The notes: generated by a model from the letters alone, not told the origin. Numbered from the stretch's first letter, positions 45,721-57,837 are shown. The stretch is DNA of 64,000 bases from JAAYDI01 sp052034005 (GCA_052034005.1 JBPOJB010000002.1:1-64000); one strand, 5' to 3'. Numbers and translations: made by a program.

Positions 45721-46554
45721 TTAGCGTTGCTGGTGCTGAATGTCCGTGGGGTTGCGATCCGCGCTGCGAAGCTGACCGTGCTGGCCCGGCACCGACCAGG
45801 TGTCCGCCGGTGCCGTGTCGGCCGACCCGGAATACGGCTGCACAGGTCCGACGGGCGTCGACGGATACGGGTCGTAATACTCCGTCACCTGCACGGCCCC
45901 ATCGGCGTACCCGGCCGCGTCCGGCGCAACCGGCTCGCTCAGATCGACGGCGATCCCCGCAGGCCCCCGGGGCAGCTCCGGTGCAGGAATGACAGCCGGC
46001 GCTATTTCCGGCGGGACAATCTCGATCGTTGAAGACGGTGCCGAGGAACTGGTGGCACTGGCCGGCGTTTCCAACGCGGTGCGTCCCGGCGCCAGGTTCT
46101 TCTTGGCCGAGGCCGACTGACGCGATTCCTTGACCGTCACGATGACGGCGAACAGTGCGCCCGCCAGCAGCACCGCCAGCAAATACTGTCCGATGCCACC
46201 TGACGGGCGCGGCGGACTTGGTCGCCGATTCGGGCCGGAGGGCCCCCCTGTGGCCCGCATGCCGGATCGCCGACCACTCCCTGCCGTCGAGTCTGACGAC
46301 GCTGGGACCGGCAGGGGCTGGCGCGCGGCCGAACCGGCCGTCGATGGCTCCGCCACGGCCGCCGCCTGGTCAGCCGATGCCGTCACAGGCTTGGCCGTAG
46401 CCTTCGGACTGGCCGGGCTCAAGTCGGGCAGTTGGATGAGGACCGGCAGGTTCTCGCCGTCGTATGACTCCGCAGCGGCTGCCGCCGTCTGAGCCCGCCG
46501 CGTCCTAACCTCGGCTGATCGGTTGCGATCCGTAGTGAGCTGAGATGTGTTCAT
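45721..46554 (-). CDS. Single-pass membrane protein of a polysaccharide-type operon
   Basis: A 277-residue low-complexity protein. The cytoplasmic N-terminus (about 1-120) is rich in Ala, Ser, Pro and Arg. One helix, GQYLLAVLLAGALFAVIVTV, is at about 122-142. The outer C-terminal half is rich in Pro and Ala (VEYYDPYPSTPVGPVQPY). I recognise no family. It is the first gene of the unit with the BY-kinase-like and ExeA-like ATPases, separated from the next gene by 35 bp that contain a small GGCGG-AAGAA-CCGCC stem-loop. Confidence 0.65.
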   Translation of the reverse strand: MNTSQLTTDRNRSAEVRTRRAQTAAAAAESYDGENLPVLIQLPDLSPASPKATAKPVTASADQAAAVAEPSTAGSAARQPLPVPASSDSTAGSGRRSGMRATGGPSGPNRRPSPPRPSGGIGQYLLAVLLAGALFAVIVTVKESRQSASAKKNLAPGRTALETPASATSSSAPSSTIEIVPPEIAPAVIPAPELPRGPAGIAVDLSEPVAPDAAGYADGAVQVTEYYDPYPSTPVGPVQPYSGSADTAPADTWSVPGQHGQLRSADRNPTDIQHQQR

Positions 46555-46940
46555 CGCACACGTCCATGAATGCCACGCTCAAACGTCCTGTCCGAGTGTC
46601 CCAACGACGCCTCCTGCGCGCACGAAAGCGCGTTACGTCGTACCCCTCTTATCGGTTCAGGTTATGGCGGTCTTGAGCCTTAGCGAGGTTTGATCACTTG
46701 GTTAATTTGCACAGCCGAGGAAAACTCGCTAACCTGCGACGCCTGAATCCATCTGGCCGAGGCGCGCGGGGTGCGGGCGCGATTGCCGACCTGTCGGGGA
46801 TCTGGAATACTTGAGAGCCGATAACCTGGCCCTTTGGTGGGGTTCGGCGGTGTTCGATTACGAGTGCTGAGGTTCGTCGGGTGGCCTGGGTCTAAGCCGG
46901 GCGACGCGGCGTGCCTGGTGCGTCAGTGGAAGCCGGTGGC
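46555..46940. other. 386-bp divergent gap before metH
   Basis: Non-coding by inspection. It contains an AT-rich central part and a long-spaced inverted repeat (46680-46691 with 46721-46732). It should hold promoters for both the minus-strand membrane-protein operon and metH. I looked for cobalamin or SAM/SAH riboswitch landmarks and did not see convincing ones. Confidence 0.5.
46680..46732. promoter_or_regulatory. Inverted repeat around an AT-rich centre
   Basis: TTAGCGAGGTTT (46680-46691) and AAAACTCGCTAA (46721-46732) are inverted copies with one mismatch (11 of 12), 29 bp apart and enclosing TGATCA and TTGGTTAATTTG. It could be a paired operator or a large RNA hairpin in a divergent promoter region. 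Confidence 0.45.
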
Positions 46941-50642
<3,702 letters not shown>

Positions 50643-50776
50643 CACGCGGGGTCGGCTTCCAGCCTGTCGAGCTGAAGAACCGGGCGGCCAGCCGCTCGCA
50701 CGTTCAATTGACAAACACAGGCTGGCCAGTAGGATGACGGGCGGTTCTTCGCCGTGAGGCAGATCGGAGTGTGATG

Positions 50777-52147
50777 ATGTCGCAGACGCAGCTTGAAGCG
50801 GCGCGGGCGGGGGTCGTGACTCCCGAGATGGAGGCCGTCGCGCGGATCGAACACCTGGAGCCGGAGGCCGTGCGTCTGGAGGTGGCGGCGGGCCGGCTCG
50901 TGATCCCGGCCAACAAGGTCCACCTGGCGCGCGGGCTGCAGCCGCTGGGAATCGGCCTGGCCGCGCGTTGCAAGATCAACGCGAACATCGGCAATTCGGC
51001 GGTGACGGGCGACGAGGCCATCGAGTTGGAGAAGCTGCGGACCGCCTTGCACTACGGCGCCGACACCGTCATGGACCTGTCGACCGGCAAGGACATCGAC
51101 CGGATCCGCCAACTGATCATCGACAACGCCCCCGTGCCGGTCGGGACCGTCCCGATCTACCAGATGCTGGAGGAGTTGGGCGGCGACATTGAGGACATGA
51201 AGCCACAGCACTTCCTGGACATGGTCGAGCACCAGGCGCGGCAGGGCGTCGACTACATGACCATCCACTGCGGCGTGCTGCTGGAACATCTGCCCCTGAC
51301 GGCCCGGCGGTTGACGGGCATCGTCAGCCGCGGCGGCTCCCTGATCGCCAAGTGGATGGTGGCCCACCGCCGACAGAACCCGCTCTACACGCACTTCGCC
51401 GACCTGTGCGCGATCATGCGTCAGTACGACGTCACCTGGAGCCTGGGCGACGGAATGCGACCCGGCTCGATCGCCGACGCGAGCGACGAGGCCCAGTTCG
51501 CAGAGCTGGAGGTGCTCGGGGAACTGGTCCAGCGCAGCTGGCAGGCAGGCACCCAAGTGATGGTGGAAGGGCCCGGGCACATCCCGATGGACCAGATCGA
51601 AATGAACATCCGCAAACAGGCGGAGATCTGCCACGGCGCGCCGTTCTATGTGCTCGGCCCGCTGGTGACCGACATCGCGCCGGGATACGATCACATCACC
51701 AGCGCCATCGGCGCCGCCATGGCCGGCTGGCATGGCGCCGCGATGCTCTGCTACGTGACACCCAAAGAGCACCTGGGCCTGCCCGACCAGGAGGACGTCC
51801 GCCAGGGCGTGATTGCCTACAAGATCGCCGCACACGCGGCAGACGTGGCGCGCAGGCGACCTCACGCCCAGGATCGCGATAACGCGATGAGCAAGGCGCG
51901 TTTCGAGTTCGACTGGCGGGAACAGTTCCGCCTCGCGCTCGACCCCGAACGGGCCCGCGCCTACCACGACGAGACACTCCCTCAAGAGAGCTTCAAGACG
52001 GCCCATTTCTGCAGTATGTGCGGCCCGAAATACTGCCCCATGCGAATCACCGACGACATCCGCAAAATGGCAGAGGCCGGACAGCTGGTGGACCTGAGCG
52101 GGAAGCACAAAGAGTCGACGGTCGGCAGCCGACAGTCGGCCGATTGA
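50777..52147 (+). CDS. thiC: Phosphomethylpyrimidine synthase
   Basis: A radical-SAM enzyme that turns aminoimidazole ribotide into HMP phosphate for thiamine. It has about 456 residues, the short form without the long N-terminal domain of enterobacterial ThiC. Core motifs are intact: ARCKINANIGNS, ADTVMDLSTGKDI, SLGDGMRPGSIADASDEAQ, VMVEGPGHIPMDQIEMN, and the C-terminal cluster motif CSMCGPKYC (C-x2-C-x4-C). GGAG lies seven bases before ATG 50777; ATG 50774 and GTG 50771 are alternatives. No thiamine riboswitch core was found in the 128-bp leader. Confidence 0.95.
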   Translation: MSQTQLEAARAGVVTPEMEAVARIEHLEPEAVRLEVAAGRLVIPANKVHLARGLQPLGIGLAARCKINANIGNSAVTGDEAIELEKLRTALHYGADTVMDLSTGKDIDRIRQLIIDNAPVPVGTVPIYQMLEELGGDIEDMKPQHFLDMVEHQARQGVDYMTIHCGVLLEHLPLTARRLTGIVSRGGSLIAKWMVAHRRQNPLYTHFADLCAIMRQYDVTWSLGDGMRPGSIADASDEAQFAELEVLGELVQRSWQAGTQVMVEGPGHIPMDQIEMNIRKQAEICHGAPFYVLGPLVTDIAPGYDHITSAIGAAMAGWHGAAMLCYVTPKEHLGLPDQEDVRQGVIAYKIAAHAADVARRRPHAQDRDNAMSKARFEFDWREQFRLALDPERARAYHDETLPQESFKTAHFCSMCGPKYCPMRITDDIRKMAEAGQLVDLSGKHKESTVGSRQSAD

Positions 52148-52463
52148 CCCCATGCCGGATGCGCTGCGCGTGCGATTCGCACCCCCGCCACTCGCGCGCC
52201 GAATCCCTGCCGCGTCGCGATGGGCCGTCAACCCCTGACCGCACCCGCACATGCGGCCCTGCGGCCGGCTGTGCCACCCGGCACGGCTCAGCGCGTGCCG
52301 GGCCGGAGTCAGATGCCCCGATCCGGCCACACTCCCGGCCGCAAACCGCAAAAAGAGTCCTGACCCCTTTTTTGTTTGCGCGACCCTGTTGGCCGACCGG
52401 TTCGTCCGCCATAATGGGGCGATACCGGAGGCAGGCGACCTGGCAGAAAGGACGGGATGGGAG
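52148..52463. other. 316-bp gap between thiC and the SIS gene
   Basis: No coding likeness is seen; an open frame reading into the SIS gene here has no family resemblance. It holds one imperfect inverted repeat with A- and T-runs at 52341-52379 and otherwise GC-rich sequence. Confidence 0.5.
52341..52379. repeat. Imperfect inverted repeat with A/T-runs (REP-like or terminator)
   Basis: GCAAAC (52341-52346) pairs with GTTTGC at the far end, and AAAAAG pairs with CTTTTT, around a GAGTCCTGACCC core. On the plus strand it ends in a T-run, so it can terminate thiC transcription. From memory, a motif of this kind (AAAAAGRGTCCTGACCCCTTTTTT) recurs in many environmental genomes, which would make it a dispersed REP-like element. 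Confidence 0.5.
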
Positions 52464-53075
52464 ATGTTGGGAATCGAGTTGGCCGCCGATGCGTACGTGG
52501 CGCGATTGCAGCACGAGATTGGGCGGGTGGACCAGCAGGCGGTCCTGCGTTGGGCCGACCGGATCTACAGGGCGTGGGAGGAGGGCCGCTGGGTCTTCAT
52601 CCTGGGCAACGGCGGGTCCGGCACCACGGCCAGCCACATGTGCGAGGATCTTGGCAAGAGCACGCTGCCCGATTCGCTGCTGAACGACGAGCATCGCAAG
52701 CGGTTGAAGGTGCTGAGCCTGACCGATAACGTCGGCTGGATCATGGCCGTGGGCAACGACCTGGCGTACGACCAGATCTTCGTGCAGCAGCTGATGAACT
52801 TCGGGAGCGCCGGGGACCTGCTGATCGCCATCAGCGGTTCGGGCAACAGCCCCAACGTGCTCAAGGCGGTCGACTGGGCCAACCGACACGGCCTGGTCAC
52901 CTTCGGCCTGACCGGCTACGACGGCGGCAAACTGCGGGAGATGCAGCAGGACGGGCTGCACATCGATCTGGCCGACATGGGCATGGTCGAGAGCATCCAT
53001 CTGTGCCTGCATCACTGGGTGCTCAACGACGTCCACGCCCGGATCAATCGGACCGGGCGCTATGCGGCGGCATGA
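52464..53075 (+). CDS. SIS-domain phosphoheptose isomerase-like protein (GmhA/DiaA type)
   Basis: A 203-residue sugar isomerase (SIS) domain protein. Typical strings are GRWVFILGNGGSGTTASHMCEDLGK, VLSLTDNVGWIMAVGNDLAYDQIFVQQL and DLLIAISGSGNSPNVLKAVDWA, which together match the GmhA/DiaA group. The likely role is isomerising a sedoheptulose- or related sugar phosphate. ATG 52464 is preceded by AAGGA and GGGAG. The ROK kinase follows 30 bp later, so the two are an operon and may share a substrate. Confidence 0.85.
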   Translation: MLGIELAADAYVARLQHEIGRVDQQAVLRWADRIYRAWEEGRWVFILGNGGSGTTASHMCEDLGKSTLPDSLLNDEHRKRLKVLSLTDNVGWIMAVGNDLAYDQIFVQQLMNFGSAGDLLIAISGSGNSPNVLKAVDWANRHGLVTFGLTGYDGGKLREMQQDGLHIDLADMGMVESIHLCLHHWVLNDVHARINRTGRYAAA

Positions 53076-53105
53076 GTCGCGTCCACCTGACGGGAATCGC
53101 ATCTT

Positions 53106-54146
53106 ATGTTTCTGGGCATTGAGATCGGCGGCACGAAGCTGCAGTTGGGGGTCGGCGATGGCCGGAGCGCCGACTTCCGGGAGTTCCGGCGTGCGGACAT
53201 CGACGCGGCGCGCGGCGCGGCGGCGATCCTTCAGCAGATCCGGGAGCTGGGCGGCGCGCTGCTGCGATCTCACCCCGTCACGCGGATCGGTTTCGGTTTC
53301 GGCGGCCCGGTGGATACGAGCCAGGGGCTAGTGATCAAGAGCCATCAGGTCCGAGGCTGGGAGAACTTCCATCTGGGCAGCTGGTGTCAGGAGCAGTTGG
53401 GCGTTCCGGCGATCGTGGGCAACGACTGCGACGTAGCCACGCTGGCTGAAGCGAACTACGGGGCAGGGCAGGGGCGGCGCAGCGTGTTTTTCGTCACGGT
53501 CGGCACGGGCGTCGGCGGTGGATTCGTGCGTGACGGACAGTTGCTCGGCGCCGGCCGACCGGCCTCCAGCGAGATCGGGCACCTGCGGCCCGGGCTGCTG
53601 GCCGTCCAGCCGGACCAGACGGTCGAGTCGCTGGCCAGCGGGTGGGGCATCGCCGCCGCGGCCCAGGCCCGTCTCTCGGGCCAGGTGACCGGGTCGTTCA
53701 CCTCGCTCGAGGGGCAGGAGCGGCCGGAGAGCCGCGTGCAGCTGCAGCGACGGCTGGCCGACGCGCAGCACGCCGACGCGGAATCGATCGAAGACCTGCT
53801 CCGTCGGTGCCACGGGAACGTCGACCGGCTGACCGCGCAGGTCGTGGCGCAAGCCGCGGAGGAGGGCAACGCCATCGCCCAACGCGTGCTGGCCCACGCC
53901 TGCCAGGTGCTCGGCTGGGCCATCGCCCAGACGATCACGCTCCTGGCCCCCGAAGTGGTCGTCGTGGGCGGTGGCGTGTCGTTGATTGGCGAACCGTGGT
54001 TCTTCGCGCCGCTGCGCCGGGAAGTCGAACGGTTCGTGTTTCCGCCGCTTCGGGACAGCTACACGATCGAGCCCGCCGCGCTGGGCGAAAGCGTCGTGGT
54101 GCACGGCGCCGTGTGGCTGGCCGCCCAGGGAGGTCCGGCCGCGTAA
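53106..54146 (+). CDS. ROK-family sugar kinase
   Basis: A 346-residue kinase of the ROK family. The ATP site FLGIEIGGTKLQLGVGDG is at the N-terminus, the catalytic Asp is in AIVGNDCDVATLAEANYGAG, and FFVTVGTGVGGGFV and LLAPEVVVVGGGVSLIG follow. The zinc-binding Cys motif usual after the EIGHL segment is missing here: the sequence reads EIGHLRPGLLAVQPDQTVESLASG. A substrate such as glucose, N-acetylmannosamine or a sugar related to the SIS product cannot be told. It follows the SIS gene by 30 bp and converges with dapB. Confidence 0.88.
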   Translation: MFLGIEIGGTKLQLGVGDGRSADFREFRRADIDAARGAAAILQQIRELGGALLRSHPVTRIGFGFGGPVDTSQGLVIKSHQVRGWENFHLGSWCQEQLGVPAIVGNDCDVATLAEANYGAGQGRRSVFFVTVGTGVGGGFVRDGQLLGAGRPASSEIGHLRPGLLAVQPDQTVESLASGWGIAAAAQARLSGQVTGSFTSLEGQERPESRVQLQRRLADAQHADAESIEDLLRRCHGNVDRLTAQVVAQAAEEGNAIAQRVLAHACQVLGWAIAQTITLLAPEVVVVGGGVSLIGEPWFFAPLRREVERFVFPPLRDSYTIEPAALGESVVVHGAVWLAAQGGPAA

Positions 54147-54165
54147 TAGGCGCGCGCCGGCCGGC

Positions 54166-54963
54166 TCACAGACCCAGCACGTCGAACATGGTGTAGATCC
54201 CGGGCCGCTGGTGGGTGACGAACTTGGCGGCCTGCAGCGCGCCGACCGCGTAGCAGTCGCGGTTGGTGGCCCGCACGGTCAGCTCGATCGATTCGCCCAG
54301 CATGCCGAAGAGAATCGCATGTTCGCCCGGATGGTCGCCGGTTCGCACCGCGTGATAGCCCAGCTCGTTGTGCGGCCGCTGACCGACTTGACCTTCCCGA
54401 CCGTGCACCTGCCGGGTGAGTCCCATGGCGTCGGCGATCAGTTGGCCGAACTGGAGCGCGGTGCCGCTGGGCGCGTCTTTCTTGAACCGATGATGGCGCT
54501 CGATGATCTCCACATCCGCCCCGCCCGGGCAGTTGCGGAGCGCCTCGGCCGCCGTCGCGGCCAGCTTCATCGTCAGGTTGACCGCCAGGCTCATGCTGGG
54601 AGCCCACACCACGGGGATCTGACGGGCGGCCGCGGTCACGCGCTGCTTCTGTACCTCGTCCAGGCCGGTCGTGGCCATCACGAGCGGGATCCGGCGCTCT
54701 TCGCATTGGGCGGCAATCGCCACAGCGGCCTCCGGCACGGAGAAATCGATGACACAGTCGACGTCCGTGTCGAGCCGCGTGGAGATCGCGACCTCCAAGG
54801 GCTCGACCCCCGCGCGCTGGCCCGCGTCGCGGCCCAGGTCCGGATGGCCCGGCGACTCGAGCGCCGCGACCACCTGCACCTCCGGATCGCCCGCAGCGCA
54901 CACGATGAGCCGTTGCCCCATGCGCCCGGCGGCGCCGTGAATGGCCAGGCGGAGTCCACTCAT
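54166..54963 (-). CDS. dapB: 4-hydroxy-tetrahydrodipicolinate reductase
   Basis: An NAD(P)H-dependent reductase of the lysine/diaminopimelate pathway, 265 residues. The nucleotide motif LAIHGAAGRMGQRLI is at the N-terminus, VDCVIDFSVPEAA and APSMSLAVNLTMKLA follow, and the substrate-binding signature EIIERHHRFKKDAPSGTA is intact. thrC lies 21 bp upstream on the same strand, so both aspartate-family genes are probably co-transcribed. Confidence 0.95.
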   Translation of the reverse strand: MSGLRLAIHGAAGRMGQRLIVCAAGDPEVQVVAALESPGHPDLGRDAGQRAGVEPLEVAISTRLDTDVDCVIDFSVPEAAVAIAAQCEERRIPLVMATTGLDEVQKQRVTAAARQIPVVWAPSMSLAVNLTMKLAATAAEALRNCPGGADVEIIERHHRFKKDAPSGTALQFGQLIADAMGLTRQVHGREGQVGQRPHNELGYHAVRTGDHPGEHAILFGMLGESIELTVRATNRDCYAVGALQAAKFVTHQRPGIYTMFDVLGL

Positions 54964-54984
54964 GGTGCTACCTCCCTCGATCGT

Positions 54985-56385
54985 TCAGCTGTAAAGGCGG
55001 ATCGCTTTGATGATGTCGCCCAGATCGTTCGGCACGGCCACGGCCCGGTTGGCGAACGAAGCGCGGCGGACGCCACGGCTGCCCAGCACCTGGTTGAACT
55101 GGTCCTGATCGGTCGTGTGGTAGGCGACGGTCGCGGTCGGGTCTTTGAGCTGATGGCCGGTCAGGATGCAGACCACACGCTCATCGGCGTCGATCACGCC
55201 TTGGGCGCGCAGCAGTCTGGCCCCGGCGACACTGGCGGCGCTGGCCGGCTCACAGCCGACCCCGCCGGCGCCCACCTGCGCCTTGGCGTCCAAGATCTCC
55301 TGGTCGGTCACGCGCCGCACCACGCCGTCACACACCTCCAGCGCCCGGAGGCACTTGCGCAGGTTGACCGGGCGATTGATCTCGATGGCGCTGGCAATGG
55401 TCGATGCCTTGAGCTGGTCGGCGTCCATTCGAGCGAAATACTCATCCGCGATCCCCGTCTCCGGACGGCCGCCGTTCCAACGCATGCCCCGCCGGTCATA
55501 GAGCTGATAGAGCGTGTCCGCGCCGGCCGCATTGATCACAGCCAGCCGTGGGACCCGCGCGATCAGCCCCAGCGCGTGGAGTTCGGCGAACGCTTTGCCG
55601 AACGCGCTCGAATTGCCCAGGTTGCCGCCCGGCACCACGATCCAATCGGGCACTTCCCAGCCGAGCGCCTCGAGCACGCGGAACATGATGGATTTCTGGC
55701 CCTCCAGGCGGAACGGGTTGATGCTGTTGACCAGGTAGATCCCCAGCTCGCTGCAGACCTCGCGCACGCGCACCATGGCATCGTCAAAGTCGCCCGCGAT
55801 CTGGACAGTCAGCGCGCCGTAGTCGAGCGCCTGCGAGAGTTTGCCGTAGGAGATCTTCCCCGACCCGATGAAAATCACGGCCTTCATCAGCCGCGTGACG
55901 CTGCAGTACATCGCCAGCGAGGCGCTGGTGTTGCCCGTCGATGCGCAGGCCGCCCGCTCGGCACCGGTCATCCGTGCGTGAGTGAACGCCGCCGACATGC
56001 CGTTGTCCTTGAAACTGCCCGAGGGATTCATCCCCTCGTACTGCAGGTACAGCCGGCCGGGGTCCACACCGACATACCGTGCGACCGAGTCGGCCTGCTG
56101 GAACAACGTCTGCCCTTCGCCAACCGTCACGATCTGGCCTGGCGCACAAAACGGCAGCAGGCGGTGGAACCGCCACACACCGCTGTAACAACCCGGGTCA
56201 CGCCGCCGAGCCCAGAGCGATTCCAGTTCCGCGAGCGCCCGCGGGGGTGCGAGCCGGTCCCAATCATAGGCCACGTCCAACAGGTCGCCGCATTGAGCAC
56301 ACGCAACGCGCACGTCGTGGATGTCGTACGTTGCCCCACAACTGGGGGAAATGCACCGTTGGAAGGCTGTCGGTGTAGTGGACAC
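54985..56385 (-). CDS. thrC: Threonine synthase
   Basis: A PLP enzyme that converts O-phosphohomoserine to threonine. GTG 56385 gives 466 residues and starts just before a zinc-ribbon-like segment CISPSCGATYDIHDVRVACAQC common in this branch; the open frame reaches 56502 (TTG) without family likeness. The PLP-lysine segment is YEGMNPSGSFKDNGMSAAFTHAR. STGNTSASLAMYCSV and PGGNLGNSSAFGKAFAELH bind cofactor phosphate and substrate. The ribosome-binding site is weak. dapB follows on the same strand. Confidence 0.93.
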   Translation of the reverse strand: MSTTPTAFQRCISPSCGATYDIHDVRVACAQCGDLLDVAYDWDRLAPPRALAELESLWARRRDPGCYSGVWRFHRLLPFCAPGQIVTVGEGQTLFQQADSVARYVGVDPGRLYLQYEGMNPSGSFKDNGMSAAFTHARMTGAERAACASTGNTSASLAMYCSVTRLMKAVIFIGSGKISYGKLSQALDYGALTVQIAGDFDDAMVRVREVCSELGIYLVNSINPFRLEGQKSIMFRVLEALGWEVPDWIVVPGGNLGNSSAFGKAFAELHALGLIARVPRLAVINAAGADTLYQLYDRRGMRWNGGRPETGIADEYFARMDADQLKASTIASAIEINRPVNLRKCLRALEVCDGVVRRVTDQEILDAKAQVGAGGVGCEPASAASVAGARLLRAQGVIDADERVVCILTGHQLKDPTATVAYHTTDQDQFNQVLGSRGVRRASFANRAVAVPNDLGDIIKAIRLYS

Positions 56386-56862
56386 GAGTGTCTTGTCCAG
56401 TTGCGGCCAGGGTTCGATTCGAACTCCGCCAGGCGATGGGCGGCTTACCACGCTCGCACGCCTGAGGGGCGCAAGTCTATGCGAGGTGTCGTCACGCGAC
56501 AAGTCGAGTCCTGCTGGGCAGTTCCTCCACTGGCGGCCGACTCGAACCGGCGTCGGGCGCTCAGCAGACTCTGAACCCTGCGGACAATGTCAGGGGCAAT
56601 CCCCGGCCGCCGTTCCTTTGACAAGGGCTTGACCACTGCCTAAAATAGAAGGTCCGGAACTGCCTTGGGTGCGATTGCGAACCTTGCTCGGGGTGCAACG
56701 GCGGAACAATGACCGCTAGCACTCTGCGCCTGCCGCGCGGTGGACACTGCAGGTCCGGCGAGCGAACGGCACGTGGTGGCCGTTAGCGTGGTTTTCGGTT
56801 TTTTTGACCCGATCGATAGACATTTCAGCTGCGGCCGGGCCGCATGAATCAGGGCATCTGCG
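56386..56862. other. 477-bp divergent gap between thrC and the DksA-like gene
   Basis: I see no coding likeness. It holds a near-consensus promoter (56618-56646) pointing right and a downstream stretch of about 210 bp that ends with an AACGGC/GCCGTT stem followed by T-runs near 56797-56804. Strings such as GGTTCGATTC occur but do not fold as tRNA arms. Confidence 0.5.
56618..56646 (+). promoter_or_regulatory. Near-consensus sigma70-type promoter
   Basis: TTGACA (56618-56623), 17-bp spacer, TAAAAT (56641-56646): 6/6 and 5/6 matches at optimal spacing, the best promoter seen in the window. It points to the DksA-like gene 216 bp away, implying a long leader or a separate small RNA. Confidence 0.75.
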
Positions 56863-57237
56863 ATGAGCAAGAATACGGATGTACGACGGTTCAAGGATCA
56901 GCTTCTGGAACTACGCACCCGCCTGCGGGGCGACGTGACCAACATGGCCAACGCGACGCTCAACCGGACCCGGAGTGAGGCCAGTGGCGATTTGTCGAGT
57001 ATGCCGATCCACATGGCGGACATTGGCAGTGACAACTTCGATCAGGAGTTCACGCTCAGTCTGATGGAAAACGACGAAGGGACCCTCGGGCTCATCGAGG
57101 ACGCTCTTGAACGAATTGAGGCGGGCACGTATGGTGCTTGCGTCGAGTGCGGCGGCCGAATCTCCAAGATGCGTCTCAATGCCATCCCTTATACCCCCCA
57201 CTGCATCAAATGCGCTAACGAACTCCAGCGCCGCTAA
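56863..57237 (+). CDS. DksA/TraR-type zinc-finger protein
   Basis: A 124-residue protein. An N-terminal coiled-coil (RRFKDQLLELRTRLRGDVTNM and onward) is followed by the DksA/TraR C4 zinc finger: YGACVECGGRISKMRLNAIPYTPHCIKCANELQRR, with CxxC at both ends. Family members bind the RNA polymerase secondary channel and tune transcription, often with ppGpp. The tip of the coiled-coil here is NFDQEF rather than the DxxDxA of E. coli DksA, so the exact activity is uncertain. The 3' end overlaps lspA by 59 bp. Confidence 0.9.
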   Translation: MSKNTDVRRFKDQLLELRTRLRGDVTNMANATLNRTRSEASGDLSSMPIHMADIGSDNFDQEFTLSLMENDEGTLGLIEDALERIEAGTYGACVECGGRISKMRLNAIPYTPHCIKCANELQRR

Positions 57238-57808
57238 GGCGGCAGCCGCCCACGCGGTCCCCCGATCTCGCTACCTGATCTTCTTGGCCCTCGCGGTCGG
57301 CGGGTGCGCGCTGGATCTCGTATCCAAGGCCTGGATCTTCAACCGACTCAGCATGCCCGCGCTCCGGGGCGGCCGCTGGTCACCCCCCATCTGGCTATTT
57401 GACGAGGTGTTCGGGTTCGAAACCAGCCTCAACGAGGGCGGTGTGTTCGGCCTGGGCCAGGGGCACGTCCTGGTGTTTGCAGCGCTCTCGGTGGTCGCCG
57501 CTATCGGCGTCGTGTACTGGGTTTTCTCCGCGCGAGCCGCCCGTGACCTGCACCTGACGGTCGCTCTGGGGTTCGTGTTGGCGGGAATCCTGGGCAATTT
57601 GTATGACCGGCTCGGGCTGCACGGTTTGACGTGGGCGGAGGGTCTGGAGAAACACAAGATGGGGGATCCCGTCTACGCGGTCCGGGACTTTCTTCATTTC
57701 AAGATCGACGCGATCGGATTCGACTGGCCCATATTCAATTTGGCGGACAGTTGGCTGGTCTGTGGAGCGATCCTGTTGGCTTGGCACGCTTTCCGCCGTC
57801 CGAACTGA
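57179..57808 (+). CDS. lspA: Lipoprotein signal peptidase II
   Basis: A membrane aspartyl peptidase that cleaves signal peptides from lipidated prolipoproteins. It has about 209 residues with four hydrophobic helices starting at RYLIFLALAVGGCALDLVSKAWIF. Catalytic Asp residues are in GILGNLYDRLGLHG and FNLADSWLVCGA; SLNEGGVFGLGQG is the family N-x-G-x-x-F-G region. ATG 57179 lies inside the DksA-like gene, a 59-bp overlap in another frame; the first 30 residues are poorly conserved, so a later start is possible. A lipoprotein client is the HEAT-repeat protein at 1.4 kb. Confidence 0.9.
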   Translation: MPSLIPPTASNALTNSSAAKAAAAHAVPRSRYLIFLALAVGGCALDLVSKAWIFNRLSMPALRGGRWSPPIWLFDEVFGFETSLNEGGVFGLGQGHVLVFAALSVVAAIGVVYWVFSARAARDLHLTVALGFVLAGILGNLYDRLGLHGLTWAEGLEKHKMGDPVYAVRDFLHFKIDAIGFDWPIFNLADSWLVCGAILLAWHAFRRPN

Positions 57809-57837
57809 TTGACCACGGGTATTGGCTCTGTTAAGTT
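57809..57837 (+). promoter_or_regulatory. Possible promoter for the Rrf2 gene
   Basis: TTGACC (57809-57814), 17 bp, TAAGTT (57832-57837), placed between the lspA stop and the Rrf2 start with a leader of about 45 bases. Confidence 0.45.

Noticed and set aside
46740..46940. Possible cobalamin or SAM/SAH riboswitch ahead of metH
   Set aside because: No B12-box or SAM/SAH aptamer landmark could be recognised; covariance search would settle it.
50643..50776. Possible TPP riboswitch ahead of thiC
   Set aside because: Neither conserved half of the TPP aptamer is seen in the leader.
52251..52463. N-terminal extension of the SIS protein
   Set aside because: The extra 71 codons cross the inverted repeat and have no family likeness; ATG 52464 has purine-rich sequence upstream and fits the family.
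56405..56430. tRNA-like GGTTCGATTC string, and GGTTCGAGTC on the other strand near 56550
   Set aside because: The flanking bases do not form a five-pair T-stem with the required G53-C61 pair, and no cloverleaf could be drawn.
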